A program made the position numbers and the translations under genes. Shown here one piece after another: positions 1 to 5,919 of a DNA stretch of 7,570 nt (position 1 is the stretch's first letter; every line of letters starts with the position of its first letter). The notes beneath the pieces are model-generated. The model had not been told where the DNA came from and did no database searches. It was given only the letters and a program-made list of their open reading frames with translations. This DNA comes from Flavobacterium psychrophilum (lineage in GTDB: Bacteria > Bacteroidota > Bacteroidia > Flavobacteriales > Flavobacteriaceae): assembly GCA_945866505.1 (NCBI GenBank), contig CAMBHH010000167.1, positions 1 to 7,570 of the forward strand, in the 5' to 3' direction.

Positions 1-849
1 GATATCAATATCAAATGGAGAGCTTCCTTTATCAACACTGAAATGGGCTGTGATATTGAAAAAATCTTTTCCTATTTCTAAATCTTGGGTTTGAACGCTA
101 ATTATATTTTGTGCTTTAGAAAAATTGACAGACAATTTACCTTCTATTACTTTGTCTTTTACAAAACTGCCTTTTTGGGTGTTAAATGCAAGACTTTTGG
201 CAAAGGTTTTTAGGCGGACATCGGTTTTCCAACCTTGAACAGAGTACTCAATTTTAGTTCTCAAAGACGCTATTTGAAAATTAAAACACTTATTCCCTTT
301 TAGATTTTCCGAAATAAATGTAACGTTTTTCAAGATAACCTCATCGATAGACGTTGTAGTTTCACTTTTTGCTTTATTCTTTTTGGCTTCGAAAATATTG
401 GAATTACTAACTCCATTTTTGTCTTTATACAAATCAATAGTAGCATCATTTATTACAATTTTATGGATATTGACTTCTTTTTTCAACAAACTCAAAACAT
501 TCAAACGGATTTCAATTTCAGCTGCTTTCAGTACTGGCCTTTTATGATTTATAAACAAACTATCTTTCAGTTCCACATCGTTCAACACGAGAGTGAAATT
601 TGGAAACCCCACCAAAAACTTATATCCAATGCCTCCAATTTTCGTTTCTCCTGAAATATTTTCATTAATTTGAATATTAATTTTTTTTACAATTTCGGCT
701 TTGTTGTTATCAAAATAAACTCGCAAACCTATAACACTAAAAAGTATTAACGCAAATAATCCAAGAAATAAAAACCCAATTATTTTGAAGAATTTTTTAA
801 AACCTTTGATTGAAAAAAAACTTTGGACTTTATCTAAATATTTCTCCAT
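1..849 (-). CDS. AsmA-like membrane-anchored protein, N-terminal part (C-terminus outside window)
   Basis: The reading frame opens at ATG (849-847) and stays open for 283 codons to the window edge, so the C-terminus is missing. Residues 1-20 are basic. One hydrophobic segment (about 21-43, rich in Phe, Leu and Ile) follows, with no signal-peptidase site visible, and the rest would be periplasmic. After the membrane segment comes an amphipathic stretch with the pattern seen at the start of AsmA/TamB-type proteins: a short helix, then 'GGIGYKFLVGFPNFTLVLND' and repeated beta-strand segments of the 'VLKAAEIEIRLNVLSLLKKE' and 'INDATIDLYKDKNG' kind. Family knowledge: AsmA-like proteins are inner-membrane-anchored, beta-rich proteins linked to outer-membrane biogenesis and lipid transport. 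The exact role here is unknown. Upstream, a weak promoter-like pair (TTTG at 921-918, TATTTTTA at 901-894, 16 bp apart) may drive it; this is uncertain. A large AsmA-family protein is the best reading; a DUF748-type relative is the alternative. Confidence 0.8.
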   Translation of the reverse strand, partial: MEKYLDKVQSFFSIKGFKKFFKIIGFLFLGLFALILFSVIGLRVYFDNNKAEIVKKINIQINENISGETKIGGIGYKFLVGFPNFTLVLNDVELKDSLFINHKRPVLKAAEIEIRLNVLSLLKKEVNIHKIVINDATIDLYKDKNGVSNSNIFEAKKNKAKSETTTSIDEVILKNVTFISENLKGNKCFNFQIASLRTKIEYSVQGWKTDVRLKTFAKSLAFNTQKGSFVKDKVIEGKLSVNFSKAQNIISVQTQDLEIGKDFFNITAHFSVDKGSSPFDIDI

Positions 850-978
850 TTTTTTGATGTTTTAGTTTGAAATAAGGATAATATATGTTTTGCTAAAAAT
901 AGTTGGCTGAATGTAAGCAAAGTATATTTAAACAAATCTAAAAATTATTTCATTACTTGGACAATTTCCTATTATATA

Positions 979-1013
979 AAAAACCCTGTGTTAAATATAG
1001 TCACAAGGTTTTT
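979..1013 (-). terminator. Rho-independent terminator of the prolyl oligopeptidase gene
   Basis: On the minus strand a 12-bp stem, AAAAACCTTGTG pairing with CACAGGGTTTTT through one U-G wobble, encloses an 11-nt loop and ends in a run of T. It lies 26 bp past the stop codon of the prolyl oligopeptidase gene and upstream of the AsmA-like gene, so the two genes are probably separate transcription units. Confidence 0.8.
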
Positions 1014-1038
1014 AATACCAAAGAAAAGTTACTACATT

Positions 1039-3159
1039 TTACTGTTTTGGCAATATTTTAAAACCCATACTAAACAAAGTAAAGGCTTGAATATCTACAT
1101 TTTCCTGGATTGTTGCAGCCACTGATTTTCCTGCTCCGTGACCAGCATTGACATCGATACGAATAAGTACTGGATTTGTTCCCGATTGTTTATCTTGCAG
1201 TTCGGCAGCAAATTTAAAACTATGTGCTGGAACGACTCTATCATCGTGATCGCCTGTCGTGACCATTGTAGCCGGATATTTTGTTCCTTTTCTTACATTA
1301 TTCACAGGTGAATATCCTTTGATATATTCGAACATCTCTTTATTGTCTTGAGAAGTGCCATAATCAAAAGCCCAACCTGCGCCTGAGGTAAAAGTATGAT
1401 AACGCAACATATCCATCACGCCTACAGCCGGCAAAGCCACTTTCATCAAATCGGGACGTTGCGTCATTGTAGCGCCAACCAAAAGTCCACCATTTGAACC
1501 ACCACGAATGGCAAGAAAATCAGAAGAAGTATATTTTTGAGCTATTAAATATTCGGCGGCAGCAATAAAATCATCAAAAACATTTTGCTTTTGCATTTTA
1601 ATTCCTGCATCGTGCCATTTTTTTCCATATTCGCCACCACCTCTTAAATTAGCTACAGCATAAACGCCTCCGTTTTCCATCCAAATGGCATTCGAAATAC
1701 TAAAACTTGGTGTTAAACTAATATTGAATCCGCCATATCCGTAAAGAATTGTTGGGTTTTTGCCATTCAATTTCAATCCTTTTTTGTGCGTTATAATCAT
1801 TGGAATTTTTGTTCCATCTTTTGAAGTATAAAAAACTTGAGTCGAAACATAGTCCTCGCCTTTAAAATCAACTTTTGGTTTTTCATACACAGTTGATTTT
1901 CCAGAATTGGGTTCGAAAGCAAAAATAGAGCCTGGTGTGGTATAATTGGTAAATGAATAATAGAGTGTTTTTTCTTCTTTTTTACTACCAAATCCTCCTG
2001 CGGTTCCAAAGCCTGGTAATTGTATTTCACGTACTAATTTTCCAGAATAGTCAAACTGTTTTATAAATGAAACGGCGTCTTTCATATAATTAGCAAAAAA
2101 ATAGCCGCCTCCAGTTGATGGCGAAAGCACATTTTCTGTTTCTGGAATAAAATCTTTCCAGTTTTCTGGTTTTGGGTTGTTTACATCAACAGTAACTATG
2201 CGTTTGTTTGGCGCATTCAAGTCGGTTTCAATGAACAATTTATCGCCTTCATTTTCGATTATATTGTTATCACTATTAAAATTATCGACAATCGTAATAA
2301 TTGGAGCATTTGGTTTCGTTAAATCTTGAATGTACAATTCGTTTCCATAAGTAGAATTGGCTGCCGAAATCACTAAAAACCGATTATCTTCAGTAACACC
2401 TCCACCAACATATCTTCTTTTTTGAGTTAGCCCAAAAATCACCAAGTCGTCTTTTTGTGGGGTTCCTAGTTTGTGAAAATATAATTTATGCTGATCTGTT
2501 TTAGCCGATAATTCACTTCCTTTTGGTTTGTCATAGCTAGAATAGTAAAAACCTTCGTTGCCTTTCCAAGAAATGCCACTAAATTTCACATCAACTAATG
2601 TATCTTCAAGGATTTTTTTAGATTCAACATCCATTAAAATTACTTTTCGCCAATCGCTTCCGCCTTCTGAAATTGAATAAGCGACTTTAGAACCATCTTT
2701 TGAAAAGTCAACTCCACCAAGGGAAGTTGTCCCTTTTTTAGAAAATGTATTGGGGTCTAAAAAAACGGTTTCAACACCCTTAGAATCTTTTCGAAACATC
2801 ACTGATTGGTTTTGCAAACCATTATTTTTGGAATAATAGGTATAATTTCCTTCCTTAGTTGGTGCGCCAATTTTTTCGTAATTCCATAATTTTTCCATTC
2901 TAGCTTTTAACGCTTCTCTGAAAGGGATTTTAGACAAATAATCATACGTTACCACATTCTGAGCTTTTACCCAGGAAGCAGTTTCGGCAGATTTATCATC
3001 TTCTAACCAGCGATAAGGATCGGCTACTTTAGTGTCGAAATAGACATCGACCGTTTCTCCTTTTTTGGTTGGTGGATACTTTATTAAACTTCCGTTTTGG
3101 CTTTGACCAAATGAAACTATTGATGCAGATAGAACCATTATTAAAATTATTTTTTTCAT
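1039..3159 (-). CDS. Secreted prolyl oligopeptidase (serine peptidase family S9A)
   Basis: This 706-residue enzyme should cleave short peptides after proline, probably in the periplasm. Residues 1-18 form a signal peptide ([15 protein letters not shown]) without a lipobox Cys. An N-terminal S9 segment (about 25-75, with 'DPYRWLED' at 47-54) leads into a seven-bladed beta-propeller (about 80-425), then the alpha/beta-hydrolase domain (about 430-706). The catalytic triad is visible: Ser555 in GGSNGG, Asp639 in GDHDDRVVP, and His674 in NAGHGAG. Arg641 matches the substrate-binding Arg of the porcine enzyme, which is similar in length (710). '[12 protein letters not shown]' (505-516) is also typical of S9A. 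The frame extends 15 codons upstream to an ATG at 3204, but I chose the ATG at 3159 because it begins a normal signal peptide and a -7 box (3188-3181) lies between the two. The gene appears monocistronic, bounded by hairpins at 3240-3273 and 979-1013. No defect is seen. Family is certain; the natural substrate is not. Confidence 0.96.
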   Translation of the reverse strand: MKKIILIMVLSASIVSFGQSQNGSLIKYPPTKKGETVDVYFDTKVADPYRWLEDDKSAETASWVKAQNVVTYDYLSKIPFREALKARMEKLWNYEKIGAPTKEGNYTYYSKNNGLQNQSVMFRKDSKGVETVFLDPNTFSKKGTTSLGGVDFSKDGSKVAYSISEGGSDWRKVILMDVESKKILEDTLVDVKFSGISWKGNEGFYYSSYDKPKGSELSAKTDQHKLYFHKLGTPQKDDLVIFGLTQKRRYVGGGVTEDNRFLVISAANSTYGNELYIQDLTKPNAPIITIVDNFNSDNNIIENEGDKLFIETDLNAPNKRIVTVDVNNPKPENWKDFIPETENVLSPSTGGGYFFANYMKDAVSFIKQFDYSGKLVREIQLPGFGTAGGFGSKKEEKTLYYSFTNYTTPGSIFAFEPNSGKSTVYEKPKVDFKGEDYVSTQVFYTSKDGTKIPMIITHKKGLKLNGKNPTILYGYGGFNISLTPSFSISNAIWMENGGVYAVANLRGGGEYGKKWHDAGIKMQKQNVFDDFIAAAEYLIAQKYTSSDFLAIRGGSNGGLLVGATMTQRPDLMKVALPAVGVMDMLRYHTFTSGAGWAFDYGTSQDNKEMFEYIKGYSPVNNVRKGTKYPATMVTTGDHDDRVVPAHSFKFAAELQDKQSGTNPVLIRIDVNAGHGAGKSVAATIQENVDIQAFTLFSMGFKILPKQ

Positions 3160-3180
3160 TAGATATATATTAAGTTCCAA

Positions 3181-3188
3181 CAAAAATA
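3181..3188 (-). promoter_or_regulatory. Bacteroidota -7 promoter box of the prolyl oligopeptidase gene
   Basis: The minus strand reads TATTTTTG, an exact match to the Bacteroidota consensus TAnnTTTG. Transcription would start near 3174-3176, giving a leader of about 15 nt before the ATG at 3159. No clear -33 TTG was found at the usual spacing, so support rests on the -7 box and its position. If real, it rules out the in-frame ATG at 3204 as the start. Confidence 0.5.
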
Positions 3189-3239
3189 AGTAAATATTTC
3201 GCATATAATAGAGCTGAAAACCTAAAATTTAGTAACTAA

Positions 3240-3273
3240 AAACCCTTTTGAATCTAGAAATTCAAAAGGGTTT
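3240..3273 (-). terminator. Terminator hairpin behind the GH43-like gene
   Basis: A perfect 14-bp inverted repeat (3240-3253 with 3260-3273) encloses a 6-nt loop. On the minus strand it ends GGGTTTTT, which fits a Rho-independent terminator for the GH43-like gene and the tRNA relic just upstream. The other side is less T-rich (tttcttt). It also insulates the prolyl oligopeptidase promoter from leftward readthrough. Confidence 0.82.
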
Positions 3274-3294
3274 CTTTGTAATTTTAATTAAACT

Positions 3295-3380
3295 GAGAAG
3301 AATATCGTCCTGAAATCATCGCGAGAACCGACCAATTTTTGCCTGCCATGCAAGCATTATAGCCAAATAATCTACCTCCC
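3295..3380 (-). pseudogene. Decayed tRNA-Ala(GGC) copy
   Basis: This 86-nt stretch aligns along its whole length with the intact tRNA-Ala at 4559-4632, on the same strand. Shared blocks are the D-loop ATTTGGCTA, the anticodon arm (TTGCATGGCAGGCAA against TTGCCTGGCAGGCAA, anticodon GGC kept), TGGTCGGTTC from the variable loop and T-arm, and CGATATTCT before the 3' end. It cannot be a working tRNA: the D-stem no longer pairs (GATT/TAAT), the 5' acceptor strand is changed, and the T-loop region carries about 12 extra bases. Its 5' end lies one base past the stop codon of the GH43-like gene, so it would sit in that gene's 3' untranslated region, ahead of the 3240-3273 hairpin. It may be a duplicated tRNA that decayed, or a relic of an integration event. 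Confidence 0.75.
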
Positions 3381-3381
3381 T

Positions 3382-4464
3382 TTATTGTTTTTTGAAAAAT
3401 GATAAATTCCATTTTTCACTCCAGTTGATAGCAATTTTTCCTTCTTTAAACTCAATTGGCAACCAGATATACCTTCCTTCAATTGGCATCGTTGGTTTCC
3501 AAATATCAAACATAGCAATGAAAGCGTTTTCTAATCCTACGACCGGAATGACAAAAGAAGATTGACCCCCAAAAGTTTTTTCGGAGCCAATATTGTCAAT
3601 AGTATTAAAACCATAAGTAGGATTTTCGTGTTGAGTCCAAGAGCCAACAAGATCGGCACTAGTATAATATCTGGCAGCGTTGGGTTTCCAACCTGATGAG
3701 CCCGAACTGATCATGTGGTAGACATCGTTTACTTTAATAATGGCAGGAGCTTCAGTGTGAAATTCAATCCCTTGACAAATTTTATATTCTTCCTCTGGAA
3801 GTAAATAATCATCTCTCATTTTACCAATAATAAAAGCTTTGTCTGGCTTTCGCACCGCCAAATGGTATAAATCGCCATTAGTATCAACAAACATAGTGAA
3901 GTCTCCAGATCCTTTAGGAGAACCGCCTAAAAATTTGTGGCTGTAGTGAAAAGGACCATTAGGACTGTCAGCAACAGCAACGCCTACATAGGCAACTTCA
4001 TAGCCGTTACCCTTTGGATAAAATTTAAAAAAGGCAATAAATTTTCTTGTTTTTTTGTTGTATACTACTTTTGGACGCTCAATCAAACAGCCATATTCAA
4101 TGTCGCTAGTAGTACTTTTAGAATAATCAACACTCATTACAACTCCTGAATTAGTCCAATTGATCAAGTCTTTAGAGGTGTAACAGTGAATACCTCCATC
4201 AGCAAAATCCGCTTCAGATTTACCAGCAATTTGATGTTCGCCATACCAATAATAAAGACCATTATGAAATAAAACTCCACCTCCGTGTGCATTAATCGGC
4301 ACGCCTTTATTATCCAACCATGGTTTTGCAGGTTCAAAATTTTGTTTGTCAACAATCTTGTTTTGAGCATATCCTAGATTCCAACTACTAATTAAAAAGA
4401 CAACAAACAATGATAGAAAGTGTTTTTTTGAAAGTTCAAAAATAGTAATGTTTAGAAATGACAT
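3382..4464 (-). CDS. Secreted GH43-family glycosidase, resembling exo-beta-1,3-galactanases (subfamily 24 type)
   Basis: The 360-residue product has a signal peptide (about 13-33, 'KKHFLSLFVVFLISSW..GYA', likely cut before Gln34) and one five-bladed-propeller domain of the GH43 kind. Diagnostic stretches are 'INAHGGGVLFHNGLYYWYGE' (57-76), 'CLIERPKVVYN' (126-136), 'GDFTMFVDTNGDLYHL' (187-202), 'HTEAPAI' (236-242) and 'GGQSSF' (299-304). Family knowledge: the characterised fungal exo-beta-1,3-galactanase of GH43_24 lacks the usual Asp base and uses three Glu and one Gln; Glu76, Glu129, Glu238 and Gln301 fit those positions, with Glu238 as the likely acid. Inference: it trims beta-1,3-galactan, as in arabinogalactan proteins, outside the cytoplasm. 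No carbohydrate-binding module, SusC/SusD pair or other glycosidase is nearby, so this is not a visible polysaccharide utilisation locus. It lies between the tRNA-Ala terminator and a tRNA-Ala relic. No clear -7 box was found; ATG at 4464 is the only Met before the signal peptide. Confidence 0.85.
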   Translation of the reverse strand: MSFLNITIFELSKKHFLSLFVVFLISSWNLGYAQNKIVDKQNFEPAKPWLDNKGVPINAHGGGVLFHNGLYYWYGEHQIAGKSEADFADGGIHCYTSKDLINWTNSGVVMSVDYSKSTTSDIEYGCLIERPKVVYNKKTRKFIAFFKFYPKGNGYEVAYVGVAVADSPNGPFHYSHKFLGGSPKGSGDFTMFVDTNGDLYHLAVRKPDKAFIIGKMRDDYLLPEEEYKICQGIEFHTEAPAIIKVNDVYHMISSGSSGWKPNAARYYTSADLVGSWTQHENPTYGFNTIDNIGSEKTFGGQSSFVIPVVGLENAFIAMFDIWKPTMPIEGRYIWLPIEFKEGKIAINWSEKWNLSFFKKQ

Positions 4465-4508
4465 AATTAGATCTTGTTTTTTTGAGGTAACAATCAGTAA
4501 TTTTTTTT

Positions 4509-4557
4509 AAAAAAATAAAAATAAAAATAAAAAGACCCAAACAATGTTTGAGTCTTT
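4509..4557 (-). terminator. Terminator of the tRNA-Ala transcript
   Basis: Two bases past the tRNA 3' end, the minus strand forms a 12-bp stem (AAAGACTCAAAC with GTTTGGGTCTTT, one U-G wobble, loop ATT; plus-strand arms 4531-4542 and 4546-4557). A long T-rich tail follows, made of about three TTTTTA hexamers and a run of seven T (4533 down to 4509). It is a strong Rho-independent terminator, and should limit readthrough into the GH43-like gene that starts at 4464. Confidence 0.88.
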
Positions 4558-4558
4558 G

Positions 4559-4632
4559 TGGAGAATATCGGATTCGAACCGACCACCTCTTGCCTGCCAG
4601 GCAAGCGCTCTAGCCAAATGAGCTAATCCCCC
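4559..4632 (-). tRNA. tRNA-Ala, anticodon GGC
   Basis: This 74-nt gene folds as a full cloverleaf on the minus strand. The acceptor stem is GGGGGAT/ATTCTCC, the D-stem GCTC/GAGC with loop ATTTGGCTA, the anticodon stem CTTGC/GCAAG with loop CTGGCAG, the variable loop AGGTG, and the T-stem GTCGG/CCGAT with loop TTCGAAT. The loop puts GGC at 34-36, reading GCC and GCU (Ala). The G3-U70 wobble, the main alanine identity element, is present. The discriminator is A, followed by CAA, so CCA is not encoded. A terminator follows directly, and three degenerate tRNA-like units precede it toward the promoter. Confidence 0.97.
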
Positions 4633-4836
4633 AATATTTTTTATTAACAACCACCTTCCCGACTCAATCAGGACGCTCTAGGCAAATGAGCGAATCCCCC
4701 AATATTTTTTATTAACAACCACCTTCCCGACTCAATCGGGACGCTCTAGCCAAATGAGCTAATCCCCCAATATTTTTTATTAACAACCACCTTCTCGACT
4801 CAATCGGGACGCTCTAGGCAAATGAGCTAATCCTCC
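4633..4836 (-). repeat. Three tandem 68-bp tRNA-Ala-derived units upstream of tRNA-Ala
   Basis: Units lie at 4633-4700, 4701-4768 and 4769-4836, head to tail with no gap and in the same orientation as the tRNA. Read on the minus strand, each starts with the tRNA-Ala 5' acceptor strand and D-arm (26 nt, identical to the tRNA in the middle unit). A G and a 17-nt hairpin TCCCG-ATTGAGT-CGGGA then replace the anticodon arm at exactly the same length. The variable loop AGGTG is kept, and an AT-rich tail (GTTGTTAATAAAAAATATT) stands where the T-arm and 3' acceptor strand should be. The units differ by a few substitutions. The two outer ones have G19 of the D-loop changed to C, the inner one has A9 changed to C, and the promoter-proximal one has GGAGGAT at its 5' end. 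None can form a T-arm or acceptor stem, so none should be an ordinary tRNA. They lie between the promoter at 4849-4880 and the real tRNA. Confidence 0.9.
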
Positions 4837-4848
4837 AATTGCTGGGCG

Positions 4849-4880
4849 CAAATATAACATTTATTTATAGCGTAAAGCAA
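4849..4880 (-). promoter_or_regulatory. Promoter for the tRNA-Ala/tandem-unit transcript
   Basis: The minus strand has TTG (4880-4878), 21 bp, then TATATTTG (4856-4849), an exact match to TAnnTTTG. The start would fall near 4842-4844, only about 7 nt before the first tRNA-like unit at 4836, as expected for a tRNA gene. Between here and the intact tRNA at 4632 I see no other such box, so the array is probably transcribed as the leader of the tRNA. Confidence 0.7.
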
Positions 4881-4898
4881 TTTTCAAAAAAAAATATC

Positions 4899-4925
4899 TT
4901 GCTTCTCTTAATATTTTTAACTTTA
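4899..4925 (+). promoter_or_regulatory. Possible promoter of the crotonase-family gene
   Basis: TTG (4899-4901), 16 bp, then TAACTTTA (4918-4925), one base short of TAnnTTTG. Transcription would begin about 10 nt before the ATG at 4942. It diverges from the tRNA promoter, with the two -33 elements about 18 bp apart. The spacing is slightly short, so this is tentative. Confidence 0.42.
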
Positions 4926-4941
4926 CATCAAAATCTGTGAA

Positions 4942-5706
4942 ATGACATCTCAAGGCTCAAACGGCTCCTTAATTACGACTTTCCAAAATAAAATCGCGAC
5001 TCTCGAATTTGGGCATCCTGCGAGCAATTCCTTTCCTAGTGATTTGCTGGAACGTTTGAAAAATGAACTCAAGGATTTAAGTAACAATTCAGAAGTTTCT
5101 GTGATTGTTTTAAAAAGTAGTGGTTCGGGAGCGTTTTGTGCTGGTGCCTCTTTTGATGAGCTTTTAGAAGTTTCAAATCAGGAAGAAGCAACCCTATTCT
5201 TTTCGGGTTTTGCCAATGTGTTGAATGCAATGCGCAGCTGTTCGAAAATAATTATTGGTAGAATTCACGGAAAAGCCGTTGGCGGCGGAGTTGGCATTAT
5301 TGCCGCTTGCGATTATGCTTTAGCAACTACTGAAAGTGCCATAAAATTATCGGAATTAGCCATCGGAATTGGACCATTCGTTATAGAACCTGCCGTAAGC
5401 CGAAAAATTGGAACAACCGCAATGGCTGAAATGACTTTGGATACGGAATGGAAATCGGCAACTTGGGCAAACCAAAAAGAATTGTATGCCAAAATATTTG
5501 CAACCACAGCCGAGTTAGATGCTGAAATTGTGGCTTTCGCCAATAAATTAGCGAATTACAACCCTGATGCTTTATTTGAAATGAAAAAAGTATTTTGGAA
5601 AGGAACCGAAAATTGGGACAGTTTATTGTATGAAAGAGCTGAAATTTCAGGAAAGTTAGTACTTTCAGATTTTTCTAAAAAAGCATTGAATAAACTAAAA
5701 AAATAA
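4942..5706 (+). CDS. Enoyl-CoA hydratase/isomerase (crotonase) family protein
   Basis: At 254 residues this is a normal-length cytosolic crotonase-fold enzyme acting on an acyl-CoA. The CoA-binding and oxyanion-hole segments are visible: 'SGSGAFCAGASFDEL' (60-74) and 'HGKAVGGGVGIIAACDYALA' (109-128). Of the two Glu used by enoyl-CoA hydratase (144 and 164 in the rat enzyme), the second is present as Glu138 in 'SELAIGIGP', but the first is Gly118 in GGGVG. The 20-residue spacing is kept, so the alignment is firm. A GGGVG motif also occurs in some methylglutaconyl-CoA hydratase-like proteins, as far as I recall, but the family also contains isomerases and dehydratases. I therefore leave the reaction open. 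The C-terminal helices (about 205-254) are present and no truncation is seen. The ATG at 4942 is the only plausible start. A 58-residue membrane protein follows after four bases and is probably co-transcribed. Confidence 0.92.
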   Translation: MTSQGSNGSLITTFQNKIATLEFGHPASNSFPSDLLERLKNELKDLSNNSEVSVIVLKSSGSGAFCAGASFDELLEVSNQEEATLFFSGFANVLNAMRSCSKIIIGRIHGKAVGGGVGIIAACDYALATTESAIKLSELAIGIGPFVIEPAVSRKIGTTAMAEMTLDTEWKSATWANQKELYAKIFATTAELDAEIVAFANKLANYNPDALFEMKKVFWKGTENWDSLLYERAEISGKLVLSDFSKKALNKLKK

Positions 5707-5710
5707 GTCA

Positions 5711-5887
5711 ATGACACAACTCATTTTACTTTTACAACAAACCAATATTGAGGAAAAATTAAAAAACTCTCCTGATAGCGGTTACCAAATTGGTGTACTT
5801 ATTGGCTCGTTTCTTCCCTTCCTTTTATTAGTGATTGTTGCTTACTATATGTATTATCGTGCGAAAAAAGCAAACATAAAGAAGTAG
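5711..5887 (+). CDS. Small single-pass membrane protein, 58 residues, unknown function
   Basis: A short open frame starts four bases after the crotonase stop codon and ends with TAG at 5885-5887. The product begins 'MTQLILLLQQTNIEEKLKNS', continues with a polar segment (about 14-25), has one strong membrane helix (about 26-49, 'IGVLIGSFLPFLLLVIVAYY') and ends in a basic tail (RAKKANIKK). By the positive-inside rule the C-terminus should be cytoplasmic. I do not recognise a family. Tight coupling to the upstream gene, a clean helix and a basic tail argue for a real gene rather than chance. It resembles the small anchors common in flavobacterial operons, but no role can be assigned. Confidence 0.72.
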   Translation: MTQLILLLQQTNIEEKLKNSPDSGYQIGVLIGSFLPFLLLVIVAYYMYYRAKKANIKK

Positions 5888-5893
5888 ATTCAC

Positions 5894-5901
5894 TAAATTT
5901 G
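5894..5901 (+). promoter_or_regulatory. Bacteroidota -7 promoter box of queD
   Basis: TAAATTTG matches TAnnTTTG exactly and lies seven bases after the stop codon of the small membrane protein. The transcript would start near 5907, about 13 nt before ATG 5920. No TTG is seen at the -33 spacing. The box overlaps an in-frame TTG at 5899 that could be mistaken for the start. Confidence 0.5.
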
Positions 5902-5919
5902 CACCCAAATAAAAATAGA

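Noticed and set aside
463..654. Plus-strand frame of 63 codons
   Set aside because: It lies antisense inside the AsmA-like gene, has no promoter or ribosome site, and its composition is that of a shadow frame.
1797..2030. Minus-strand 77-codon frame inside the prolyl oligopeptidase gene
   Set aside because: Out-of-frame shadow with Lys and Ile runs and no domain; the enclosing gene is intact.
3160..3204. 15-residue N-terminal extension of the prolyl oligopeptidase
   Set aside because: It would bury the signal peptide behind extra residues, and the -7 box lies within it.
3937..4370. Two 68-70-codon frames (plus 3937-4149, minus 4164-4370) within the GH43-like gene
   Set aside because: Both overlap an intact, motif-confirmed coding region and show no features of their own.
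4509..4533. AT-rich hexamer run as a simple-sequence phase-variation tract
   Set aside because: It is the T tail of the tRNA terminator and not in a coding region or between promoter elements that I can identify.
4633..4836. CRISPR-like array of regularly spaced repeats
   Set aside because: The whole 68-bp unit repeats, with no variable spacers, no cas genes, and clear derivation from the neighbouring tRNA.
5313..5543. Antisense frame in the crotonase gene, with similar ones at 6291-6491 and 6814-7011
   Set aside because: Shadows of conserved coding sequence on the opposite strand.
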